Assembly (NCBI GenBank): GCA_918026815.1
Contig: CAKJVC010000186.1
Location: forward strand, 117,153-181,152
Reading direction: 5' to 3'
Origin: Chalara sp. BL73
Lineage: Eukaryota; Ascomycota; Leotiomycetes; Helotiales
DNA: 64,000 bases
Positions 11,345 to 24,662 of the stretch are shown here, piece by piece (the first letter of the stretch is position 1; each line of letters starts with the position of its first letter). The notes beneath the pieces were generated by a model. It was not told the DNA's origin and ran no database searches. It saw nothing but the letters and a program-made list of their open reading frames with translations. A program made the position numbers and the translations under genes.

Positions 11345-13927
11345 TCACTTCCCCTGTGCTGCTTTCCTTGCCTTCAGTTCCTTCTTTGACATTTCCTTGG
11401 GCACCGATTCTTTGGGCTTGTTATCGACACGTAACTGTGGAGAGAATGGAGTTGTAGACTTTGCTGTAGAGAACATGAAAAGCTGTGGCTCTGTAGCGAC
11501 ACCAGATGGCGCTTCAATAGTCTATACCATCATCGTTAGTCTAGCTTCTCTTCCATATATTGGGTTAGAACTTACTACTTCTTGGATATTGTCTTCCGAT
11601 TCCGAGATATTGTGAAGGATTTCATCTTCCGAGTCACTTTCGGGGGATATGTACTCCTCATTATGCCATGGGCGAGATTGAAGGTCTAGCTAATGTTAAC
11701 CATTGGGTATATAGAGCCCTATGGCTGACTTCAACTAACTCATTGTAGGACGGCCAATATGTTTCTTGCAGCGATCTAATCCCTCCTGTAGAACTACTAG
11801 CTTTCGGCTTAGTCTCTCTCGCTGCAAGCTGTTATCTGACGATTCTGCCGCGATCTTGCTGACCAGATCGGGTCCCATTTGTATGATACGAGCTGGAGAG
11901 AGGAGATCTACCAACTTCCCGATAAGCTGGCTTTCGACGGCTTGGGTGGCGATGTTGTCAACCACTGATTTGAGTGCAACCTGTTTTTGTATTTTAGATT
12001 CTCGTAAGTTCTCATAAGCACATGGTTAGAAATTGGATTTTACCTTGTAATAGGCCTGCATGCAGTCAAGGATCTCCGAACTAGCGTACCGATCCATGTC
12101 TGCCTCCTTGCGACTAGCTAGTGCAGATATGAGGCTGGTGGTCTTCACCTTCTTGATTGGAAGTTCTTCGAGAGTTGTCAAATCTCGACCTCCAAAGAAT
12201 TTAGAGAGTCTTCTGGTCAACTCCGCTTCGAGTCGCTTCTCCCTCAAGTTTTGAATAGTCTCGGTAAAGTAGTGGTTATACGTTATTGGATGACCTTTTT
12301 GGTGAGGCATGATAAGCTCAACAAGCTTTGCTGTCATATCCCGATATAGTTTATCCATTAAGGGGTCAATGACTTCTTGCAGCAGCGCATCAGCAGTGGC
12401 TTCATCCGTCAAGTATGAGGTCACCAGCTCCAAGAATGCACGAACCGCCTCCCAAATGGCTTTGAGGTGGCCCCGCATTAATCGTTCCCATGGTGCCGAC
12501 TGCTCATGAAATAAGTCAGCAACAATGAGCGGGTTAAACATGCCTGGGAGCTCTCTGCCGCGACTTGTCTTCAAAAGTTCAGTCACCTCATCAAGAAACG
12601 CTGCGCGTGAGATGGGTTCTGGCTCTGGCTCATCAGAACGCGTCTCACTCCGAGTCGACGGTGGTGTGACTTGATCCACGATTTGGCGCTGGTGGCCGTG
12701 AGTCCGCATTTTCTCTGCAAAGCTCATATTGAGATTCTGGATAACAGCACGAAGCCGTTTGCTGTATCCTTCAACAGAGCGAGGGTCTCCAAAGAAACCA
12801 TGGCCATACGTACCATCCACGGCTGCGTTGACGATAGACTGGAATGACTGGCTTACGTGCAGCAAGAAGAGCCGCTGGTCCTCGCTAGTATCTCTGCTCA
12901 CGCCAAACTTGTCGAGCACCGTCTGAGTTTCATTGATGCCGAGCTCAATCTCTTCCAAGAGACCCGGTAACTCGTTCCGGATCTGTTGTAGGAGCACTTG
13001 GCTGAGTCGCGCCCTTAGAGAAGTAATGCCAACAAGATTCCTTGGAAAATCCCGCCACACTCCCTGCGAGAAGAATAGTTCCTCTGCAGCATCTCGAGCT
13101 TCTAGGGAGGTATTTCTTGTATCGTAGTCTCGATTCCTGAGCACATGCCATCCTAACCGAAACTCGACGTCCTGATTTCGAGCAAGGCTAGCATATGCAA
13201 GTTCGCTCTCCGACCCAACTGGGAGAGTGTCCGGCTTTGTTATGATTCCCAAGGTTCGATAGCCTTTGGGATCCACATCCTTGGCTAGTTTCGTCACGAT
13301 TTGGTTGGCATAGTCATTTTTAGCCGACACCACAGCTAATATGATACTTCTTCGATTGGCCATGTATGATTGCACCATAGATAGGACAAGTGCTACGTCT
13401 GCAGAGGTCTGCAACTTATTTTCCGAGTGTATTAATCCAGGAAGATCTACAATAGTCAAGTGCTGTTGGGTTGGCCCAGATATCTCAACTCGGAGAACAT
13501 CATTAGAGAACGCACTTGACGTAGTGGATATACCCATGAAGTCTTTGGCTTTCTCTATCAAGGAAGGCAATTCATTGAAGTCAGTTAGACTGTCCTGAAA
13601 TTCTGACAATCGATGGCGCTCATTATCTGACCTATTTGGACTTGGAACGATTGAGATTGATACTCCAGCTGTTGACATCCTTCGAAGGATTAGCTCTGTT
13701 GCAAAACGAGTACAGAGATTGTCCTTTGTTGGGAAAGGAATGCCAGAGATTGCTTCTAAAACCGAGCTCTTGCCGGAAGACTGGTCTCCACAAACAATCA
13801 ACTGTGGTAGGGAGATATAGTGACTGACTCCCTGTGACCGGAGGCTATCAATTGCATCTAAAAGACCAAGTTCGTCAATAGATTTTAGGGAATCTAAAGT
13901 GTTTATTTGTAGTGATATTGCTGACAT
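11345..13927 (-). CDS. dynamin-like large GTPase (Mx/Vps1-type), about 803 aa
   Basis: A large GTPase of the dynamin superfamily, which assembles into helical oligomers on membranes or cargo. The G domain shows all core motifs: GDQSSGKSS (residues 47-55), a CTRF switch Thr, DLPG (161-164) and TKPD (230-233). A long helical middle/stalk follows, and a GED-like segment spans roughly 610-705 (starting around ILDCMQAYYK|VALKSVVDN). There is no PH domain or proline-rich tail, so it resembles Mx or fungal Mx-like dynamins more than classical dynamin. The tail is acidic, then lysine-rich. Exons join over introns 11981-12043, 11686-11739 and 11522-11575, giving 804 codons including the stop. The first ATG is at 13927; a frame extending four codons further begins with TTG. 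Upstream, at about 730-1000 bp, lies a non-coding module shared with the sacsin-like gene. The gene is intact. Confidence 0.88.
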
Positions 13928-15838
13928 GTTGAGACTCAATTGAACTGGCTGTGCCTTGAGTGGGAGAGTGCCGTACAGATATCACTAAGTATCGGCGCTT
14001 AGGGAGATACACATGCTTACTATATATGATCCTAGTTACACTTTATGATATGACTCAAATCTCTCTGAACATCAATTTTCACCAATGATTGACGGTCATT
14101 TCTGCGTGCTTACTGAATATACCTTTCGGCCAGTAACAGGTTAGTTGTGCTTCACCGCAACTGCTGTGTAACAAGGCGGCCCATAGAAGATACACCAATC
14201 AGTCATGTTGGTGGAAAAACTGAATACACCGTTGAAGTTGCAAATACATGCCGTATTTCGCTTGTTCTTTAATCAAGTGTCGTGGCTCATGAACGCCCCC
14301 CACACTTGATAGGACCTGAGCTGAACTGTGATAATGTGTTAAAAAAAATTAAGACCGTGGCAATCTTCTGTCATTTTCAGATCCACAAGCCAAGGCGTTT
14401 TTTTGGGGGAGAGGGGGGGGGTCATAGTGCTTGTGAAACAGCACATCAACTATTAACTGCATGGGATGAGCAAAAGGAACTTTTTTGGTTGATGTCGCGG
14501 TGCGTGCATATCACCTACATGAACAGTCAAACTTGATAGTATCTAAGTGTACCATCGGAATATTTGAGGTATTACGCAACTTCACATCCTTGGAGTTTTA
14601 GGCGCATCTAAAATATCGTATCAAGCGGTAATATCCGCACAAGCTCTCACTCTAGGACCATCTCTCACAAGAGCAAGCGAACTGGCTACGTAGTATGTTT
14701 GGACGCAGGCTGATCATATGACAGGTCGCTTGTCTACCTTGGCATAATTTATGCGGGAGGCCACACATACGAGTTTACAAATCAGTTTCCTCGCTTATTT
14801 CTGTCTGGTTGGTGAAAGTTAGTGGCCTCCTGCAGATGGCGTTACGTGGATATGCCGCTTTGTATTGTTTAATAAAAATGAGCAAATATTTAGTAGTGGC
14901 TGGATCTCGGCTGATTTGCTGTTAAGCGGAGGAAGTTGGCGTGGTGAACCTGTCGAGCTACTGCAGCGTTGGAAATGATAGTACAACTAAGGCCACATAA
15001 GTCCTTTTAACCAGCACTTGGTGCCTGCTGGCAAACCTTAGGACACATGATTCTATCATTGTAATAATATCATATACTCTCTCCTGCTATACAACTTGAG
15101 CTGGCTGGTTAGATTTAAAGCCTCAGAGGCACTGCACACGCTTTACCAAAAGCACATATGGGCTACCATCAGTCCGATGATTTTTGAGACCCAATACAAT
15201 TTTAATCATATGATGAAGTCCCCGGATATCACATGGTTCCTAGTTTTCGAACCATTGAAATATGTATTTCAGTCATTACCTCCCTCCAACCCCTTGATAA
15301 AGAAATAGAAGTAATTCCACTCATACGCAGACGAAAATAAGGGCCTCCAACTAATAAAGATTCTCAAAATCTGATATTCCCTCACTTGAAGAAGTTGACG
15401 AGATCTGGAAAGTGGTGTTATCTAGTCTCTACCTTGTCTTATTTAAGGGACCAGCAAACAGCTTATATAGACACCAATATAAAATAATAATGAAATAAAC
15501 ATATGCACATAGTACAACTAGACCAGAGCTCCTCTCATCTTTCTAGAAGACCCTCATTCTGTCCCGCTCCCTGAAATCATTTTGGAAATTCAAGCTTCAT
15601 CAAAGCAATATTTTCTTGTTGGGTAACTACCATTGGCGTCATCCACCCATCATGCAAAGTGGTGGTAATGTTCCTATTTCCATAATTTTAACCTTGAACT
15701 TCATTATCACTACATACGGACTCCCAATCGCTCGAAGAAGATTGATGCGGGGGCAGGCTGTGACTTCAAGTATTTTGAATGCGGCTTTTCTGAAGCCAAG
15801 AGATAGTTATGTTGGTGATGCAGCCTGCACTGCGCCGT
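13928..15838. other. intergenic between dynamin-like start and sacsin-like stop, holds shared module A
   Basis: About 1.9 kb with no supported gene, although several short frames exist (for example 14282-14536 and 15616-15897). A poly-G/T run is seen at 14399-14421. It contains the duplicated module at 14655-14935. The segment next to 13928 should hold the dynamin promoter, and the segment next to 15838 the sacsin-like terminator. Confidence 0.5.
14655..14935. repeat. duplicated non-coding module, copy A (upstream of the dynamin-like gene)
   Basis: It aligns by eye with 23645-23930 in the same orientation. Shared blocks include ACGCAGG, ATAATTTATGCGGG, then GGCC.CACAT, ATCAGTTTCCT, TCTGGTTGGT, GGCC..CTGCAGA, and GTGGCTGGATCT.GG..GATTT. 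Copy A lacks about 35 bases present in the middle of copy B. Many mismatches are transitions, for example CTTGGCATAA against CTTAGTATAA. I see no coding potential in either copy. Confidence 0.75.
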
Positions 15839-18800
15839 TTAGTATTTGCGGATTAGTTCTCGTAGAGCAGTGTCCCTCAGCCTCAAGAGCCGCTTAAAAA
15901 TATGACCTGAAGTGAAGGATCTAGCCACCGCCCTGTCGTGAGCTGCAAAACCTTGAATATTGGAATTAGAGACTGTCAGGGGAGACAAAACCACCCGTGT
16001 ATCTTCTTTAAGGTACGGATCTATGCGCGAGTCGTTGGTGCTTAGACGTTGTTTCATCACTCGAAGACATTGAATGTAGTCTCTAGCGTTAATGAGATTA
16101 TTCACTCGGTGACGAAGGCCCACTTTTAGCCAAAATTCTCGATAGTTTCTGATGCTATCGTGAAGAAATTGGATGCTCCCTTCGTACCTGAAAGCTGATT
16201 TAAATATTGCATCATCATGATCATACAGCTCGCATGCTTTCTTTAAGTTGCGATTACCATCAGCAGCGATTTTGCTCTGCTTCAATGCGTGCAAGCCATC
16301 AGTGGAGATTTTGTGAATTACACCAATCAGTGGCTCGAAATACCGCCAATAAGTGTTATCTAGTGTCGGTGGTAGTGGCAAAACATAGTCCCTCAGAAGT
16401 ACCTCCATTGGCAACTTCTTTACTCGCAATCGTATGAGACATTTTTCGTTGAGGTAGTCCGATGAAAACTGAGGATGAACGAATCGATGACAGTCTTTCA
16501 TCCATGGGACTAGAAGATGATCGTTTGCAGCAATTGGTGCATTATTAGCCGAGATCAGCAGCGTGTCTGAAGACGGTTGGAAACTCGGCCGGAGAGGAAT
16601 CGATCTCAAATTAGCCTCTAGACCTGGAAATTGCGCAGATTCGCGGTTCAATATTTCGTCCAAGACATGAGTTACAATGAGCCCACGAAGCACCTAATTT
16701 ATTTGCTGTTAGCGCTGGGCACCGCTATTATTTAGTTTCTCTGAGAAACAATATTACCTTTATCTCAGATAGATCTAAACAACTTTTGATGAAAGTCTCA
16801 ATTCCAACATCCCCGGCAAGTATTCGTAGCGCACGAACAAATCTATGAATTGCGACGTCTTTGTGAAAGGATTTCTCATTATCGGCAAGATGTTTTGGCA
16901 TGAATTTGGCGTTGAATCGATAGAGGCCAGGGACTTTATTACATAGCTGCTGATGCTCTCCTATCGATGGCTCTACTACTGCAGGAAGTTTATTGAACTC
17001 TGCCGTCGTAGCGTACACATCAACGCCATTATATGTCGCTCTAAATATATTACCATCCAGACCCTCTAAGTTTGGAGATGACGGGGGGGATTCGATATTC
17101 TTGTTCCAATAGGCCCAAAATTCCGTAAGCCACCTATCTGCTTTTGCATCGGGAAATGAAGCCGTAGGTCTCATCTTGAATAGCTTGTCAATATGAGAGA
17201 GTTTCAGATTAGTCAGGTTGAATTTCCCACTATCTATAATTACCCGAAGTCTTTTCCCAGTGCTTGGTGTTACCAAACAAGATGACGCGAATTCAAAGAG
17301 CTTCAACTCTTCTGTCGAAGCCACGTAGTACTTCGGTGATTGGCTATTATTAGTGTGGGCAAGCTCCAATGTAGCCAAGTCTCCATTCGCCAAAAGGAGT
17401 AGATAACACCCATTTAAATCTTCTATCTCGGTCTCGTTCGTGATCAGTTGGCCATACAGTACGTCCAAGATACGGGGATTCTTAGCCATCTCTGTTAATA
17501 GGCATTCTCTGCTTCTTTCTGATTTGAAGAACGGTCGTAGCAATTTTCCCTTGATAAAATTTACTCCGGGATATCTCTGGAGGTGCTTAGCAACTTCGGT
17601 TGGAACATGACGTACTAAATTTACTCCTAGCGATATGAGCAGAGGCGCAAGTATGTCGGATTGATCCTTCGGCAGAAAGTCAAATACTGCTTTATCAATA
17701 TCAAATAGTTCTGCTGGTCGGCGTTGAGAAGATTCCACAATCGGTTGAGCCTTCGGGAAAAGCCGTAATGGACTTTTAGGCAATTCTTTCCAAAAGGATG
17801 CGCAAAGTAGCTCCGAACAACTTCCTTTGGGTGCATCGTTCTGAGGCCAAAACTCAAATACACGTTGCCGAATTTGCTTTCCAATTTCGTCAAGGAACGT
17901 TAAGTATAGCTTTGGCAGCGCAACCTCAAGAATATGTCTATTCCAATCGGATCCGTGAGATTTCGTGCCATATTCGTCTATCGCTATAGATCGTCGATCA
18001 CCGGAGAGCATGAAGGTAGCATGAATGTGAACTGGAAGATCCGAAGATATTGGTAATGGAAGGATGTTGAACATACTGGACTGGATAGCCTTTGGGAGCA
18101 CGGTTTTAGTATCAATACTGATGGGTTGTGATGAAATCAACCCAGCGAGCCCGCACTCAACGTTTTTCATTACCCTCCTTGAGCTATCTGGAGAGCGGCC
18201 AGCCACAGATTGCAAATCCTCGATAACCACCCACCATTTGTCGACGCCAGTTATTTGCGGACCAACTTCCATAGTTTTGGAGAATGAACATACGACAAGC
18301 TCAGAGAATGACTTTGTATCTTCATCCAATGGGGGTCGCCGGGTGACAGACCACTCAGGACTGCGCTTTCCATATATGGTGAAGTCTATTGACCTGATCC
18401 GTCTTAGAAATAGCAATGATATACGAGCCTCATCGAAGTATATATTCATCAGCCGACGAACTTCACCGCTATCGATTTTCGTTTTACTCAGGCGCGATTC
18501 AGTTTCAAAAGTTCGAAGCGGGAACCGGAAGATGGTCCCAGGGTATTCATCAAGGTCCAGCGTGTAGCCCCATAAGTTTTCGAATGGTGTAAGTTGATTG
18601 CGACAGGCATGCCTAAGTTTGGACAGTTCTAGTTTTATACCAGGCTTTGGTTGACCCCTCATCCGATTTCTTGGCAATACTACCTTTTGAGGACTGCATA
18701 AAATTGATTAGCAGCTTTAGAGGATTCAATTTAATCTTGCTTACTCAAGGATGAGCAAATATTTTCCTGACAAGATCATAGGAACATCTGTCCAGTGATA

Positions 18801-21800
18801 CATTGTCTGAGACCCACGTCCAAATTGGCCAATAGTTTCTCTCTTATCTGCCTTACTCCCTTCCCCTACGTTTTTGAACCCTCTAAGATCATCGTCGCTG
18901 AAAACTTCAAGGACATGTAGTGAGTATCATCGAATTTAAAGGGCATAAAATGACTTACCACCATCATTGTGTGCTAGAAACGCTGGTCCTTGGAATTTGT
19001 TCATCAGAGGTGTGAGAAGTCCATCACAGGGGTGGAGTCTATCATCCAATAACCAGCTAATTTTTGATGCTCCGTTAGCATCATCCGCATTTGCAAGATA
19101 TTCTCTGAACGTCGCTTCCACTGGGTACCGATCCAAAGTATCTGCAATGCGTGTTGTCACATCTTCCCGCTGATCAAACTCATCATCGTCGTCATTAGTA
19201 TCGTCAATCTCTAACATCCCTTTCATTAACAGCTCTCTCATACTGTCAATTCCCAGTCTCCTGATTATGCTCAACGGAATGTCGGGATGTGTAAGGTTCA
19301 CCTTCCGCTTCGGTTTCAACGCACCAAGATCGTGGTAGTTTATATCTTCAATGGGACTGAATCTTCCATCTGCATTGAGGACCTTTAGCCCCGCTAGAGA
19401 AGCTCTTGGAAGCTTGCTGGCTAGTCTAAGGACCTCATTTGCAACAACCATATCAGCCTCTTCCAGCATTGGTTTTGCCTCTAACCTCGCTTGGACATCC
19501 AGTAAATCCGTTGGCCGTGGTTGATCTCCAACTCCAAGTCTTCTGAGAATATCTTTATGATCTTGCCAGAACTTCCTATCAATATTTGCTAAATATGGCT
19601 GGAGATTATCACATCCATCAGTAGACCTTTGTGGTGGGCGAAAAGTTTGCGATGGTGGGAGGAATGAGCCCCTGCTGACTAAAACGCACGGCAAAATCCT
19701 CAGTTGGTCGACAAGCTCATCTGTAAGATTGTTCTCAGAAATATACATTATTATTGCATCAACGATCTTTCGATTCTTAGTTTGAATACCAGTGTCGAGC
19801 TGCGAAAGCAGAATGGGAGTAGGCAATGTTCCATCCCAACCCAGCCTTTGTCTCCACTCATTTGATATATAAAATGGAAGGACTGGGAATTGCGAATCGA
19901 CTAAAAGTTTGTCGGTAAGGTCGCGGCACTCATTCGAGGCTCTTAACGATAACTTATCCTTAAGATCACGTGCTGGGAGCCATTTTAGACGGCGCAGGCT
20001 CGAACCTTCTTGTCTATTCAATGGAGAAGTCCAGTGACAGACAGACAACATCAATTTTTTAGCACGATCCAGTATTTCCGACAATGGGTAATTGGCGCTG
20101 GCGTAACAGTGGATTCGATGTTCGACCACGGCTTCATCCACTCCCATCTTCAAGCCACATTCCCTCAATACAACTTTAAATTTTTCGAAGAAGGCTTTCT
20201 TGGGACATACTGCATCATCATCAAAATATAGTTCAGTCAGCTCAGTGATAGATGGATCAATCAACTCTGCGGCTGTCGCAAACCTTGAGGTTTCTTTTCC
20301 GTCCAGTTGTGTAACAGGGACCATGTGAATTGTCCTAAGCTTGGTTTGAAGATCAGAAGATAGCATCGAAAATTGGCCAAAAATATACATCGCCAATTGC
20401 TCTTTGCAAGCTGGGCTCCAGCTGCTAGCCTGCTCAGTCTCCCAGGCAGGAATTATGTAATCCTGTATGATTTGTACGGCCGGTAGACAGTCAACGAGCT
20501 TAAGGGCTTGAAGCAATTGCTTTGAAGAGCTTGACCATCCCACAACCAGGAATTGAATGCCATCAATATCAGGGACAGGCATGGTGGTGTCTAAGAGGCC
20601 GACTGACTTGCTGCAGGACCTGAGATTGGTCCATGTCAAATTAGGTCTCCTGTTGTCTCCCGGTTAGCAGTAGTATACACAACAATGGTGCCACATACAT
20701 CTTGTCCCCATCTATGATCCACGATAACTTTTGGAAAATTTTCAGGTGTCTCAAAGTCTGAATGTAGGCTTTCTGTTTCGCAGAAATGAGTAACTGCGGT
20801 AAGTTTGATGCAACAAGCCTTGTTATAAGATGCCTTTCCTCGTCTGTTGCGTTTTCAACCAATGGATTCGTCCTATGTAGCCACTCCAGAAATACAACTA
20901 TGCTCTCAGCGTTCTGAATAGACAGTTTGGACATGATATCTGGATTATTTATCAGGATAGGCATGAATTGAGGAGAATCCCATTCCGGGCCGCTCCTAAG
21001 CAATGGTAGTGGCTTTTCGGATGATTTGGCGTCAAATTCCCACATGAGCTGGCCCACCTCACCTACAGGTGCGATATATACAGGTAAAGGTTGTATCTGT
21101 GGCTTGGCCCTTCGATGGTAACCATTGCTCAATGGAAATAACCAAAGGCAACAGACATCTTTATCAAGAATTTTAATATCACGCCTCGATATCCAGGTCC
21201 ATACGCGTGAGACAAAAACAGCAGATTCTTCACCAAGCACAACCATGTCTTGACCTTCTGGCAGATCTTTGAATACGGTGCTTCTGCAATAACCTCCGAG
21301 GGATTTGGCAGATCGATATTGAATAGAGGGATGGATTGATAAGGCGCTGCACCTGTGTTTCAAGGTACGCTGTGTCTTTTCCGATAATTTTTGAAGATCC
21401 AAGTTATGGACACCGTCAAGGCTAAAGAGAGACTTTTCGAAATTATCCCGGTGAACAAACGCAGTGTGCTCTTTGATAGAACGATATACCCCATCTTCGA
21501 AGGGAAATAGTTCGAGATCGCCGTAATCCAGAAGTTCAGGCTCAGATAAAAGATATCCGAGAATTTCCCGCTTGGTTTCATCACTCCACGAACTAACCAG
21601 GTAACTCTTGCTTTTCAACCAGCCACAGAGAATCTTTGGACACAGAATCCGATCCTTGAAAACATCTTCAGCTTTATGTTGAATGGGCTCTGGAACATAT
21701 ACAACCGGCGCTCCCGCTTCTCGAAGCGCGTTCTTCAAAGTTACTGGCTGGTCCTCTGTGCAGAGCAGGCCGGCTCTTGCAGTCACAAAACCTACATCGG

Positions 21801-23352
21801 TTGGCCAAAGAGCGATAGACTCATTATTGATAATTTCTAATACATTGTCTAAGGCATTACCTAAAGGATGTCGGCCGTCATCAATACTTCGCGGCCATCT
21901 TTGAAATGCCGGTTGAGAGGGATAGAGGTGAGCAACATGGTTAAGAAGTTTTGTCCAAGCTATTGGAACTAAACTCTGCAATAAATAGTTGTTCCATCTA
22001 GCGGGATTTTGATCTTGAGTGCTCTTATCTGTGAGCTCATACAATCTTGCGCGATCGGGGGAAAGGCTGAAGAGCCCATGAATGTGAACCGGCTGGCTTG
22101 TTGAGATTGGAAGAGGTAGGACGTTGAATAGTGCACCATCTACTGTCAATTTGGTGTGTATCTGTTATTTTTTAATCACATATTGCCAAAGTTTCTTAAT
22201 ATCAACATACTGGAAGCTGGGCCGCAACTGCAACCCATGGTATTAATTTCTGATCACCTGCCCAGTCTCGCAACTTCTTTACACCTTTTATGCTATGATT
22301 TATGCTATGGTGAACGATGAACGTGTTCTTCCTCGATTCTTGGGTAGACCTATACTCAATCGCAGCTTCGAATGAATGATCGAACAAGTGCCCCGGGGCT
22401 TGTAGAGCACTCTCCACTGCATTAGTGACTTTGGATTTGTGCCTGCAATTTGTGAGTTTTGCTTAGCACGAGTATTAAAAAGGTGAATGGCTGACACTTA
22501 CGATTGAACTGCTTCGCCATTGACTATCTCAATTTTGATTGAAATGCTGTCAGATTTGATGTCAAGTTTCTGTATACTTCTCATAAATAGTAGCCCACTG
22601 TCACCAAACTCAGAAGCAAAGTTTTTAAGAACCTCTAGCACTTCTACAACCGTTGTTGCGCGTTTTGATATGTCGCTTTTCGTTGCCTGTGCTTGAGTGC
22701 GAAGGGGAATGCGGATAACAGTACCATCAAAGTGCTGTTCAACATCCTCTATGACGGATTGAAAGGCCGCCATTTGGTTCTTCATTGCAAGATCCCCTGA
22801 ATCCTTCACAAAATCATAGACAGGACCACCTAGAGACCATTCGCAATGAGGATCTAGAATGAGTAGGCGATTGCGTGATACAATTGAGGGAGAGTCCGTC
22901 CAATTGTAAACCTGTAGAGTCAGTAGGACATTCAGAGCACTTGATAAGATACTAACAGCATTAAACCCACGTCCGAACTTGCCAGTTGTCGAGCCATCGC
23001 TGAACTTTAGGGAGTCACCGAGGCGTGATAGACTATCAAAATCTCTATCGGTGAACTCGGCGTTGTTGTATGCTAGAAGTGCGGGGCCTTGGTATTGTCC
23101 AACTTTTGGATTGATTAGTTCGTCTATCGGATAGGTTCTTTCGTCAAGGACGAATTTCTATAGCAACATCAATTCATTGATTAGTTAAGGGGCTTGTAAG
23201 TTACATACCACTTCAGTAGCACCAGCATCATCAGCGTTTTGCAATAGTTCACGGAGAATGGTGCCCCCAGCAGGATAGTCCCGACATATGTTCTTGAGCG
23301 CCGTTGTCAGGCGCTGGACCTGAGCATTCTGACCGATAGGCTCAAGCACCAT
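15839..23352 (-). CDS. sacsin-like giant protein with two HATPase modules, about 2,363 aa
   Basis: The protein resembles the sacsin-type SIRPT repeats, which pair an Hsp90-like ATPase fold with a long helical region. Module 1: [15 protein letters not shown] at 34-48 (Glu35 in the place of the catalytic Glu, then the N.DD box), GPALLAYNN at about 72-80, [14 protein letters not shown] at 107-120 and LLILDPH. Module 2: [11 protein letters not shown] at 1332-1342, [10 protein letters not shown] ending at 1380, [14 protein letters not shown] at 1405-1418 and LLILDPQ. Each is followed by an LPLPIS..PVHIH block. Nine exons join over introns 23158-23208, 22912-22956, 22443-22501, 22162-22210, 20650-20698, 18905-18958, 18694-18744 and 16694-16757; all phases agree and there is no stop in 2,364 codons. 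I see no DnaJ, UBL or HEPN domain, so it is much shorter than animal sacsin. It is divergent to the ZNFX1-like gene. Confidence 0.87.
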
Positions 23353-24662
23353 TTTGATACGCAAATTGCTTGTTGCACGTCGAGTTATGTTAAGAAACTT
23401 TAATAAGAGATAAGTTTTGTCTGTTCATCAAAGAGGGGTCATATATCTGACATAAAACACCAACAGCTAAGGGGGTGGCTTGGCTGGCGGTTACACAGCC
23501 ACTTGAGATACGATCACGTTCAACAGCTTTTGGGAGAGCTTGATGGTATTGAAATATGCACAATAAGTCGAGTTCTACTCTTATTTCTATAGTGCGGAAC
23601 CGTTTGAGTCAAGTACGTAGACCTTTCCCAGTCGTGCTTTCTCTGGGACCAATTATCATAGTAGAAAAAGCGATCACGTAGCGTATTTACACGCAGGTCA
23701 ATCATAGGGCCAGTTTCTTGTTTATCTTAGTATAATTTATGCGGGGGGCCTCACATGCGGATTCGCCACATCAGTTTCCTTCTTGCATGATTCTATCTTT
23801 GCCAAACATCCCAATAGTCTCTGGTTGGTAAAAGCTTGAGGCCGTCTGCAGACAAGAGATGGATAGCGTTGTGTGGATTTTTCGAGATGAGCGATGAAAG
23901 GTGGCTGGATCTTGGCCGATTTCCCAACACCTAATGAAAACGCCATATCCCCACCATCAATACGGCTTCAATATCCCCGTCTTAAATTTGACGTATTAAG
24001 ATCAACCTCGAGACGTTGTTTTTTCTAGGTCTTGCTTTTTATTCTCTTAGTACGGCAGCCATTTAATTGATTCCTCTCGTCCCCGATATTCCGAGGAAGC
24101 CTCCAGAAGGCTCTAAAAATGAAGTGAATTATTCTCGTCAGACCTTCAAAGATAGTCGTAATATATTTATCTACTTATGCCAACCACCTACTATAGTGCA
24201 AAGTAGAGTACATGTTATTCTACTTTTTCATCAAACGCAAGCACACTCTACACCGGTCCTATAATGTAAACGGCCTCAAAGTGACACTGCGTTGCTCAGT
24301 GCTTGTGCGACCCTCCACTATCGTAGCCTATCAATCATGCTGTCAGGAAAAGATATGGTGCATGCACATGCTTTGTGGCTATCATCATACTGGGATCAGA
24401 CTCTATGCAAATGCAGTCCGTGAACAGCTGGTCAATCCAATAAATGAGTAATACTGCGAAACTAGAATAGCTTGCGGATCGCCGAATAAGCGTGCGTGGT
24501 GTTCTTTCAAGCTATTTCATTTTGGAGGATAAGGCAACGGGTGTTGCGCTGAATACGGGAGGCCAATAAATTCAATTTCATTTTTTGAGTTTTACGTTTG
24601 TTGACTTTCCTCACAAAAAATTGAATCAGATTCCTGTTGCAAAACTTAGCACAATTACGGTA
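23353..24662. promoter_or_regulatory. bidirectional intergenic region between sacsin-like and ZNFX1-like genes
   Basis: About 1.3 kb separates the two divergent start codons, with no supported ORF. Both promoters must lie here. It contains module B at 23645-23930, nearer the sacsin-like start. Upstream of 24663 an in-frame TTG-led extension exists but has no family signal, so I start the helicase at the first ATG. Confidence 0.6.
23645..23930. repeat. duplicated non-coding module, copy B (upstream of the sacsin-like gene)
   Basis: Same-orientation match to 14655-14935. It sits about 290-580 bp upstream of the sacsin-like ATG, and copy A about 730-1010 bp upstream of the dynamin-like ATG. Both target genes are on the minus strand, so each copy has the same orientation relative to its gene. 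This placement fits a shared regulatory element or a duplicated promoter. Confidence 0.75.

Noticed and set aside
24585..24662. N-terminal extension of the ZNFX1-like frame
   Set aside because: It begins with TTG and has no family signal; the first ATG is at 24663.
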